NCBI GenBank assembly: GCA_027858455.1
Contig: JAQICQ010000165.1
Location: 1 to 7,035 of the forward strand
Source: Elusimicrobiota bacterium
GTDB lineage: Bacteria > CG03 > SLGR01 > JAGXOG01
Direction of reading: 5' to 3'
Length of the DNA stretch: 7,035 nt
Shown here: in pieces, positions 1-5,496 of the stretch
How the letters are laid out: every line of letters begins with the position of its first letter
How positions within the stretch are numbered: the first letter of the stretch is position 1
Translations under genes and position numbers: made by a program
The notes under the pieces: model-generated
Seen by the model: only the letters and a program-made list of their open reading frames with translations
What the model was told of the DNA's origin: nothing
Database searches by the model: none

Positions 1-357
1 GACATGCGCCTCTCTATCATTTTCGGCAAACCTGCTTTCACTGATTAACTTACCGGCAATTTCTAAATCAATCTCAATTTCAGCTCCGGGAATCGCCCAT
101 CGGCCTTCTCTCATTATGCTTACCGGCTTACCACGACCGGTGTGATTAGGTCCTATAATAATTACAGTCTCGGGTATTTGAATTTCACGGTAAGTAAGTC
201 CTGCCGTCTTTCCCGAATAGAGATATCCTGCATGGGGAACCATAATCCCTGCCGCAGGTGTTGGACTATGTTTTCCTATATAATTTTTTACTGATTCTTC
301 GAGTTCTTTTTTAGAACCGGGATAAAAAGTTCCGGCCACCTGTGGTTTTCTTATCAT
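1..357 (-). CDS. amrB: AmmeMemoRadiSam system protein B, Memo-like (partial, N-terminal 119 codons)
   Basis: This is the 5' part of a Memo-family gene; the 3' part lies beyond the left edge. The visible protein starts MIRKPQVAGTFYPGS and carries the family signatures: VAGTFYP (residues 7-13), VPHAGY (40-45), IIIGPNHTG (about 67-74) and an REAH segment (115-118) at the window edge. In human MEMO1 the equivalents of H42 and H72 belong to a metal site. Memo proteins resemble extradiol dioxygenases in fold; the bacterial role is unsolved. Full-length bacterial members are roughly 270 residues, so under half is shown. The ATG at 357-355 follows GGAGGAAG (370-363) at about 8 nt and lies behind a consensus promoter, so the start is secure. 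The radical SAM partner is at 1259-2269, but in a separate transcription unit. An AMMECR1 domain could be fused or encoded next, outside the window. Confidence 0.92.
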   Translation of the reverse strand, partial: MIRKPQVAGTFYPGSKKELEESVKNYIGKHSPTPAAGIMVPHAGYLYSGKTAGLTYREIQIPETVIIIGPNHTGRGKPVSIMREGRWAIPGAEIEIDLEIAGKLISESRFAENDREAHV

Positions 358-362
358 AGGAT

Positions 363-370
363 CTTCCTCC
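363..370 (-). promoter_or_regulatory. Strong ribosome binding site of the Memo gene
   Basis: GGAGGAAG on the minus strand, with the GGAGG core 8 nt before the ATG at 357. It fixes the start and contrasts with the plus-strand genes here, which lack such a site. Confidence 0.85.
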
Positions 371-383
371 TCTATATTTTAAA

Positions 384-412
384 ATTATATAAAGAGGCGG
401 GGAAAATGTCAA
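384..412 (-). promoter_or_regulatory. Consensus sigma70-type promoter of the Memo gene
   Basis: On the minus strand TTGACA (412-407) and TATAAT (389-384) are separated by exactly 17 nt: both hexamers match consensus completely. Transcription would start near 377 and give a leader of about 20 nt with a GGAGG site before the ATG at 357. A perfect match suggests strong, possibly constitutive expression. The box overlaps a possible upstream ATG (406) for the divergent hydrolase gene, which argues against that start. Confidence 0.85.
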
Positions 413-433
413 AACCGCGGCACGCCAAAATTT

Positions 434-462
434 TTGTTGATTTTCCATATTTTTTATACAAT
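434..462 (+). promoter_or_regulatory. Candidate promoter of the MBL-fold gene, leaderless geometry
   Basis: TTGTTG (434-439), 17 nt, TACAAT (457-462; five of six match TATAAT). The -10 ends 6 nt before the ATG at 469, so transcription would begin at or next to the start codon. The -35 match is only moderate. No Shine-Dalgarno at normal spacing exists before 469 (AAAGG ends 1 nt before the ATG), which fits a leaderless mRNA. Confidence 0.4.
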
Positions 463-468
463 AAAGGT

Positions 469-1245
469 ATGAAAATAAAATTTTTAGGCACAGGTTCGGC
501 TATCGCTACTTCAAAGAGGGATAATACTTCCATCCTTTTTGAATATAATGCTAAAAAAGTTCTTGTGGACTGTCCGGGAAGCATAGTAAGTAAACTCAGA
601 TATTTAAAAGTAGATTTCCGGGAATTAGACGCTCTGATTATCACACATTTTCATCCCGACCATGTTTACGGTCTCCCTTCATTGATACATTCTCTTAAAC
701 CTTTCGGACGCTATCCGGATATATTTGTCCCTGAAAAGCTTTACGGAAAGACCTTGAAACTGCTGGAAATATTCAACCTGTCAAAGACTGCCGAAGTTAT
801 TCCCGTAACCATAAAAGATCCTCCCGTAACCGTAAAAGATAAGATAGAAAAATTCAATACAACATTTTTTAAACCACGCCATACCCCCGCATCGCTGGGT
901 ATTAAAATATTTTCAAGAGAAAAGGCAAAAGAAAGATCCTTAATATATACCTCTGATACCGGCCCTATGGATAAATCCGCGACATTATTTAAAGATATTA
1001 ACTGTTTAATACATGACTGTTACGCTCCGGCATCTTTTAAATCGGAAATATCCGAGCTGGATAAAACCCACAGTTCTGCTTTAAAGGTCGGAGAGATTGC
1101 TGCCGCAGCAGGTGTAAAAAAACTTTTTCCCGTACATTTTTCGGGGGAAACAAAATTCTCTATAAATCTTATAATAAAAGAGATAAGAAAAAATTATTCC
1201 GGACAGATAATTATACCCGAGGATTTAAAGAGTTATACTGTTTAA
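469..1245 (+). CDS. RNase Z-like MBL-fold metal-dependent hydrolase
   Basis: A 258-residue protein starting MKIKFLGTGSA, the usual first strand of RNase Z-like metallo-beta-lactamase-fold proteins. Likely dinuclear metal (probably Zn) ligands: HFHPDH at 60-65 (H60, H62, D64, H65), H138 in PRHTPASLG, D163 in TSDTG, and H223 in FPVHFS; HSSA at 201-204 replaces the HST motif of RNase Z. Up to H138 and after D163 the spacing parallels true RNase Z, but only 25 residues separate the two, where tRNA-processing RNase Z has about 70 that include its tRNA-binding arm. HEATF is also replaced by HDCYA. I therefore infer a phosphodiesterase- or arylsulfatase-like relative, probably cytosolic, not tRNA 3' RNase; substrate unknown. 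An in-frame ATG at 406 lies within the opposite-strand -35 box and would add 21 unconserved residues, so 469 is preferred. It ends 13 nt from the convergent radical SAM gene. Confidence 0.88.
   Translation: MKIKFLGTGSAIATSKRDNTSILFEYNAKKVLVDCPGSIVSKLRYLKVDFRELDALIITHFHPDHVYGLPSLIHSLKPFGRYPDIFVPEKLYGKTLKLLEIFNLSKTAEVIPVTIKDPPVTVKDKIEKFNTTFFKPRHTPASLGIKIFSREKAKERSLIYTSDTGPMDKSATLFKDINCLIHDCYAPASFKSEISELDKTHSSALKVGEIAAAAGVKKLFPVHFSGETKFSINLIIKEIRKNYSGQIIIPEDLKSYTV
801..840 (+). repeat. 21-nt tandem duplication inside the MBL-fold gene
   Basis: The 19-nt unit at 801-819 recurs at 822-840 with a single A/G difference (811 versus 832), a period of 21 nt. It encodes PVTIKDP followed by PVTVKD, i.e. 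a seven-residue in-frame duplication between the metal motifs HFHPDH and RHTPAS. Confidence 0.85.
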
Positions 1246-1258
1246 TTTTATCCCTGTC

Positions 1259-2269
1259 CTATTTCCAGACGCCTTCAATCTGCGTACCGCAATTTAAACA
1301 CCTGCCGGATTTTATATTATCTATAGTTATACTGTAATTATTTCTTGAAATTAAACTTCTCTTGCATGCCGGGCATAGAGTACCCGGTTCCCCTGTTATG
1401 TTTCCTAAATATATATATTTTAGTCCGGCATCTTTACCTATTTGTTCGGCTTTTCTTAATATATCTATCCCGGTTGCCTTACGGCCGCTGTATTTATACC
1501 TGGGAGTAAATGCCGATATGTGCCACGGCATGGCAGGGTCCACCGAATATATAAATTCAGCTATTTGAAACAGTTCCTCGGCGGAGTCATTATCACCGGG
1601 TATAATTAAAGTCGTTACTTCAACCCAGATATCCAGTTCCTTCATTTTCTCTATGGCGCGAAGGACGGGCGAAAGACTGCCCCCGCAGATCTTTTTATAT
1701 GATTTATCGGAGAAATATTTTAAGTCCACATTAGCGCCGTCAAGATAAGGAGCAATCATATCTAATGCTTCGGGCTTTATATACCCGTTAGTTACAAATA
1801 TATTTTTAAGTCCTCTTTCGGCAGCTATTTTAGCTGTATCGAGCGCGTATTCAAAAAATATTGTAGGTTCTGTGTAAGTATATGCTATAGTCAGACAATT
1901 GCTTTTTACTGCGTTTTCAGCTATCTCTTCGGGCATAAGTTTTTGGGATACCGCCCCCGAATCATAGCTTCCGTCAATCTGGGATATCCGCCAGTTCTGA
2001 CAAAATTCGCAATGGAAATTACAGCCGGGAGCAGCTACAGAATATGCTTTTGAGCCGGGCATAAAATGATAGAGCGGTTTTTTTTCTATGGGGTCAGCGG
2101 AAGCTGCAATTGCATCACCGTAATTTAAAGAATAAAGATTTCCCCCAATATTTTTACGCACCCGGCAAACTCCGGCCTTGCCTTCTGCTATAAGACATTC
2201 GTGCGGACAGAGATTACATTTTACTTTATCTGATTTAAACTTTTCATACAGTAAAGCCCGGTGTTTCAT
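1259..2269 (-). CDS. amrS: AmmeMemoRadiSam system radical SAM enzyme
   Basis: A full-length 336-residue radical SAM protein of the AmmeMemoRadiSam type, related to pyruvate formate-lyase activating enzymes. The SAM-binding [4Fe-4S] motif is CNFHCEFC (C83, C87, C90), preceded by SVAAPG. The N-terminus has a second cysteine set, CNLCPHEC (C18, C21, C25) and C35 in GVCRVR, typical of this family. TYTEPTIFFEY (131-141), VTNGY (159-163) and NVDLKYF (180-186) are barrel landmarks. The C-terminus has CPAC (299-302) and CLNCG (324-328), a zinc-ribbon-like pair. The reaction and substrate are unknown; in genomes it co-occurs with Memo- and AMMECR1-domain proteins. The ATG at 2269 is 3 nt after the ferredoxin stop with no good ribosome site of its own, so translation is probably coupled. 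Confidence concerns the family, not a biochemical role. Confidence 0.93.
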   Translation of the reverse strand: MKHRALLYEKFKSDKVKCNLCPHECLIAEGKAGVCRVRKNIGGNLYSLNYGDAIAASADPIEKKPLYHFMPGSKAYSVAAPGCNFHCEFCQNWRISQIDGSYDSGAVSQKLMPEEIAENAVKSNCLTIAYTYTEPTIFFEYALDTAKIAAERGLKNIFVTNGYIKPEALDMIAPYLDGANVDLKYFSDKSYKKICGGSLSPVLRAIEKMKELDIWVEVTTLIIPGDNDSAEELFQIAEFIYSVDPAMPWHISAFTPRYKYSGRKATGIDILRKAEQIGKDAGLKYIYLGNITGEPGTLCPACKRSLISRNNYSITIDNIKSGRCLNCGTQIEGVWK

Positions 2270-2272
2270 TCT

Positions 2273-2461
2273 TTATGATTCTTTGATAATAGCTTCCGTG
2301 GGACAGCTCTCTATTGCATCGTTTACATCATCTTTGTTATCTTCGGTAACTTTACCTATAATTTCGGCTTTATCTTCATCGTCCATCCCGAAGACATCAC
2401 CGGCTATCTGTACGCAGAGTTCACATCCTATACAGAGCTCTTTATCAATCTTGATTTTCAT
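2273..2461 (-). CDS. Small single-cluster [4Fe-4S] ferredoxin
   Basis: A 62-residue acidic electron carrier. CIGCELC gives C10, C13 and C16, and SCPTEAI gives C53: the four ligands of one [4Fe-4S] cluster, as in Thermotoga or Desulfovibrio monocluster ferredoxins. The second cluster site has gone: the position of the usual CP after the first motif reads AG (20-21) and no other cysteine is present. The ATG at 2461 follows AAGAGG (2474-2469) at 7 nt, a good ribosome site. It is the first gene of a two-gene minus-strand operon with the radical SAM enzyme, which starts 3 nt after its stop. The natural inference is that it supplies the electron for reductive SAM cleavage by that enzyme; this is context-based only. 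Length and motif are fully normal for the family. Confidence 0.93.
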   Translation of the reverse strand: MKIKIDKELCIGCELCVQIAGDVFGMDDEDKAEIIGKVTEDNKDDVNDAIESCPTEAIIKES

Positions 2462-2498
2462 TTAGAAACCTCTTGTTTTTTTGTTGTCTTTTAATAAT

Positions 2499-2527
2499 TA
2501 TTTAAAAACCATTGACTATCCTGTAAA
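2499..2527 (-). promoter_or_regulatory. Weak candidate promoter of the ferredoxin-radical SAM operon
   Basis: On the minus strand TTTACA (2527-2522, five of six to TTGACA) is followed after 17 nt by TAAATA (2504-2499, a poor -10 in a very AT-rich run). Its -35 lies in the left copy of the 13-nt direct repeat that also flanks the divergent promoter, so the two units could compete or share a regulator. Confidence 0.3.
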
Positions 2528-2540
2528 ATTATGGTATTTA
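2512..2540 (+). promoter_or_regulatory. Candidate promoter of the GT2-PAP2 fusion gene
   Basis: TTGACT (2512-2517), 17 nt, TATTTA (2535-2540), with an upstream TG one base from the -10 (extended -10 form). The predicted start of transcription near 2547 leaves a leader of about 6 nt before the ATG at 2553, too short for a Shine-Dalgarno. TTTAAT (2537-2542) is an alternative -10 with a longer spacer. Confidence 0.5.
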
Positions 2541-2555
2541 ATCTGTAAAATTATG
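2521..2555 (+). repeat. Two 13-nt direct repeats, 22-nt period, over promoter and start codon
   Basis: CTGTAAAATTATG occurs at 2521-2533 and again, perfectly, at 2543-2555. The offset of 22 nt is about two helical turns, so both copies face the same side of the DNA. The left copy sits in the promoter spacer and the right copy includes the ATG of the fusion gene (2553-2555). This is a reasonable operator layout, but no regulator is known; a small local duplication is the alternative. Confidence 0.6.
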
Positions 2556-3938
2556 TCAAATTCAATGTCAAAGCAAAATATAAATTTATCGATATTAATT
2601 CCCACTATAAACGAGGAAGAAAATCTTAGAAAAATGCTGCCGGAACTCCAGCGACGCTATCCGGGAGCGTCTCTATATGTGCTTGACGACGGCTCTACAG
2701 ACGGCACCGGTCAATATTTAAATGAACTTACCTCCGGAGATTTTCCATCCCCTCTCTATTTTTTATCCCGGGATAAAAATATTATAGTGACAAACGATAA
2801 AAATTTTAATGAAAAAGATTTTAAAAAAGACCAGCTGGGAATACGCGATACCGCCGGGCTTACCGCTTCGGTGCTTGACGGACTGGCTTTAGTAAAGACC
2901 GATAAGTTTGCGGTAATAGACGCCGACTTCCAGCACCCGCTTGAACTTATAGGCAAAATGAACGCTGAACTTAAAAATAATGAACTGGTTACCGCATACA
3001 GGTCAAAACTTGAGGGTTTCCCGATTTACAGAAAACTGCTTACAAAATTTGGGACTTTTATTTCAAATAGCGCGCTCCCCCGTCATAACCGGGTAAGAGA
3101 CCCTTTAAGCGGAGCTTTTGCCGGGAAAACCCAGTACATCAGGAGGCTTATCTTTAATACAGGAGCATTCAAACCCGCAGGTTTTAAAATACTTTTTGAT
3201 CTTTTAAAAATACTTCCTGGATCGGTAAGGACGGGTGAGGTAGGCTATGAATTTAATATGCGCTCAAGAGGAGAATCAAAAATCGGCTGGAAACAACTAT
3301 GGGTATTTTTTAAATCCGTATTTACTCCAAAAACCGCTAAATTTTATTCCGGCCTTGGTCTGTTCGGTACCATTCTGGCTACCGGGCTGATACTGACTTT
3401 TATATACGGAGACATCGCAATATCGGATTCTTTCAGGTCAATATCTGCAAACAACCCCGGTATAAATAGGTTTTTTAAGATTATCACTGATTACGGTAAT
3501 ACATTTTATTATATACTGTTTATATCCTTTATATTGTACGGTCTTATCAGAAAGAAAAAGAAATATCTAAAAATTGCCCTAATTTATATTGTTGTTCAGA
3601 TTATAGCTTCGGGAATAATAACCGGCGGTTTAAAGATTGCCGTTGGCAGGCCCCGCCCCAAGCCCGCCGCCAGATACAAAAGCTTTAAGCATGACTTTTT
3701 TACAGACAGTTCTGAATACAAATCTTTTCCTTCGGGCCATACAACCGATGCGTTTGGTTCGGCCGGAGTTCTCTGGGGATTTATTTCATCGTATTCCCTT
3801 TCTTTTTTAACTTTTGGTTTTTCTATGCTTATAGGGAATTCAAGAATTTTTGTCGGCTCACATTACCCTCTTGATGTGCTGGCGGGTATGACAGTGGGAT
3901 TTCTCACCGGGCTTATTATAACTTTTAAAAAACTTTAG
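2553..3938 (+). CDS. Fusion of polyprenyl-phosphate glycosyltransferase (GT2, DPM1-like) and PAP2 phosphatase
   Basis: A 461-residue two-domain membrane protein. Residues about 11-260 form a family 2 glycosyltransferase of the DPM1/GtrB type: LSILIPTINEEENL at 12-25, DDGSTDGT (45-52), DADFQHP (123-129) for nucleotide-sugar/metal binding, and RGESKIGW (239-246), the family's RxxGxSK-like motif. It should move a sugar from a nucleotide donor to polyprenyl phosphate. Residues about 267-461 hold several membrane segments and a complete PAP2 signature: K361-x6-R368-P369, PSGH (393-396) and SR-x5-H-x3-D (S430, R431, H437, D441). Such enzymes dephosphorylate lipid (pyro)phosphates, e.g. undecaprenyl diphosphate. 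One chain may thus both regenerate the carrier and load it. ATG 2553 is chosen because the frame upstream (from 2481) runs through the promoter; M at 2565 is possible. It converges on a GT39 gene that could use its product. Confidence 0.9.
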   Translation: MSNSMSKQNINLSILIPTINEEENLRKMLPELQRRYPGASLYVLDDGSTDGTGQYLNELTSGDFPSPLYFLSRDKNIIVTNDKNFNEKDFKKDQLGIRDTAGLTASVLDGLALVKTDKFAVIDADFQHPLELIGKMNAELKNNELVTAYRSKLEGFPIYRKLLTKFGTFISNSALPRHNRVRDPLSGAFAGKTQYIRRLIFNTGAFKPAGFKILFDLLKILPGSVRTGEVGYEFNMRSRGESKIGWKQLWVFFKSVFTPKTAKFYSGLGLFGTILATGLILTFIYGDIAISDSFRSISANNPGINRFFKIITDYGNTFYYILFISFILYGLIRKKKKYLKIALIYIVVQIIASGIITGGLKIAVGRPRPKPAARYKSFKHDFFTDSSEYKSFPSGHTTDAFGSAGVLWGFISSYSLSFLTFGFSMLIGNSRIFVGSHYPLDVLAGMTVGFLTGLIITFKKL

Positions 3939-3944
3939 TTTTTT
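3927..3944. terminator. Weak A/T hairpin between convergent genes
   Basis: AAAAAACT (3927-3934) pairs with AGTTTTTT (3937-3944) around a TT loop, so the top base pair must open. It sits over the stop codon of the fusion gene and runs into T residues. The stem is nearly all A-T, so any terminator activity would be weak; it could serve either direction. Confidence 0.22.
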
Positions 3945-3952
3945 TGATAAAA

Positions 3953-5488
3953 TCAGTTTACCGGATAAGGTTTTTTAAGATTTGAGCATCTGTAAAGATA
4001 AATGATTTTTACGACCTTGCCCGCCCTCTCAATATTTATCGTATCTATAAGTTTTATATCCTCAAAATAGTTTCTGTATTTTTCTTCCGGATCCTTAAAA
4101 AACTTGCTGGTCGTTATAAAAATGCCGTCTTTACCGATAAACTTATTCTGGTCCTGCCACATTATAAAACCGCGCGCATCTTTTGCGCTCGATAAAACCA
4201 TCAGCGGATAGTTCCCTTTCAGGGCAAAACCTATCTGGCCGGCAAGATACCATTTATTTGTAAAAAGAAAATCGCAGGAAATTTTACCGGTACCGGCACT
4301 GAAATAATCCGCCAGCTTATCCCAGCCTATTATATCTATTGTAATATCCCTTACATCTTTTTTTTCGGCCTTATGCCCTAATTTAACCTCACGGTTAAAA
4401 ATAAAACCTGTATGAACCTGTATTAATACGGCGGCTATGGCAACCAATACCAGCCCGGCATGGGCCGCCGCATAAAACTTAAAAAGTTTCGGGCGTTTAT
4501 TTGAGAGCCCAAGATAATATTTTGCCACCGGCAAGGTCAATATAATATACCCTATAACCGGCCAGTGAGGCAGAACTCTTTTAAAAAGAGCCATAAATAA
4601 AAACAATAATACCGGCACCGCTCCGAAAGCAAAGATAAATTTACGGAATCTGTCTGAACTTTTTAACCCGGCTATACTTTTAAACGCATAATAAATGCCG
4701 GGAAAGAAGAAGAAAGGAAACAGATACCCCATCTGTCCAAAAATACTTTGATAAAAGTATCTAAACTTTACCCCTCCGACACCGACTCTGGATGTCTGGA
4801 AAGCAAACGAGGCAAAATCATTATTTATATTCCATATAATAACCGGCGAAAATATCAGCAGACTTATTGCCGCGGCAAGCCAGGGTCCGTAAGACAGAAG
4901 AATTTTCCTTTCTTTTCTGAGAGTTTTTCTCCGGATAAATATATATAACAGACCCCCTATATAGAGAAACCCGCCGGTATATTTAGAAAGCATGGCAAGT
5001 CCCGCAGCTATACCAACCATAATCCAGGAAGATAGCCGGTTTTGACGGATTGCTTTTATAAGATAATAAATGCCCATATTCCAGAAAAGTATTAACGCAG
5101 CATCCGGCAAGAGCACAGTGCCTGATATAAAAAACATAGGAACTATCATAAAAATAATCGTTGCAAATTTCTTTGCCTTATTATCTAAGAAAAAATCAGC
5201 TGTCTTATGAAAATATATTACCGAGACGCTGAAAAGCAGTATTGGACCTAATCTGAGGCTTAAGGGAGTTACCCAATTAAAAATTGCAGGTATGAGGCCG
5301 CCGGCTAAAGCTACCATAGGCGGATGGTCAAAATAACTTAAAGCGGGATTTAAGGTGTAAAGATAGTAATATGCCTCGTCGGCACCGGGCCACATCAAGG
5401 CGGCGATTGCCAGCCTGATGACGAGGACAGAAAAGAAAACAATATAAAGCCCCTTAGTATCCCCCCTGCTATTTACTTGACTTATCAA
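3953..5488 (-). CDS. GT39-like membrane glycosyltransferase (PMT_2/ArnT type)
   Basis: A 511-residue polytopic membrane protein of the protein-mannosyltransferase/ArnT superfamily, which transfers a sugar from a polyprenyl-phosphate donor on the extracytoplasmic face. After a first membrane segment (about 13-31) comes the catalytic-loop motif DEAYYYLYTLNPALSYFDHP (37-56; D37 is the likely catalytic acid), then LPDA (127-130) and LPHWP (306-310), all typical of this family. Roughly ten to twelve membrane segments reach residue 358, followed by a soluble domain (about 360-511), as in ArnT-like enzymes. The acceptor (lipid, glycan or protein) cannot be read from sequence. The start is TTG (5488-5486): an in-frame TGA at 5503-5501 excludes a longer protein, and the next ATG (residue 32) would delete the first membrane segment. 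It starts 8 nt after the aminotransferase stop, so it is probably the second gene of an operon. Confidence 0.9.
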   Translation of the reverse strand: MISQVNSRGDTKGLYIVFFSVLVIRLAIAALMWPGADEAYYYLYTLNPALSYFDHPPMVALAGGLIPAIFNWVTPLSLRLGPILLFSVSVIYFHKTADFFLDNKAKKFATIIFMIVPMFFISGTVLLPDAALILFWNMGIYYLIKAIRQNRLSSWIMVGIAAGLAMLSKYTGGFLYIGGLLYIFIRRKTLRKERKILLSYGPWLAAAISLLIFSPVIIWNINNDFASFAFQTSRVGVGGVKFRYFYQSIFGQMGYLFPFFFFPGIYYAFKSIAGLKSSDRFRKFIFAFGAVPVLLFLFMALFKRVLPHWPVIGYIILTLPVAKYYLGLSNKRPKLFKFYAAAHAGLVLVAIAAVLIQVHTGFIFNREVKLGHKAEKKDVRDITIDIIGWDKLADYFSAGTGKISCDFLFTNKWYLAGQIGFALKGNYPLMVLSSAKDARGFIMWQDQNKFIGKDGIFITTSKFFKDPEEKYRNYFEDIKLIDTINIERAGKVVKIIYLYRCSNLKKPYPVN

Positions 5489-5496
5489 ACTATTAA

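Noticed and set aside
406..468. N-terminal extension of the MBL protein from the ATG at 406
   Set aside because: The ATG falls within the consensus -35 box of the divergent Memo gene, the 21 residues do not resemble family N-termini, and MKIKFLGTGSA at 469 is the normal start.
372..644. Minus-strand open frame of 90 codons
   Set aside because: Antisense to the MBL gene and its upstream promoter region, with no recognisable domain.
1246..1258. Possible terminator between the convergent MBL and AmrS genes
   Set aside because: Only 13 nt, with no inverted repeat or T-run hairpin that I can pair.
2178..2465. Plus-strand open frame antisense to the ferredoxin and AmrS start
   Set aside because: Serine-rich low-complexity product, typical of the reverse of acidic coding sequence; the ferredoxin on the other strand is unambiguous.
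2481..2552. N-terminal extension of the GT2-PAP2 fusion from the ATG at 2481
   Set aside because: It runs through the promoter and direct repeat and adds 24 unconserved residues before the GT2 fold.
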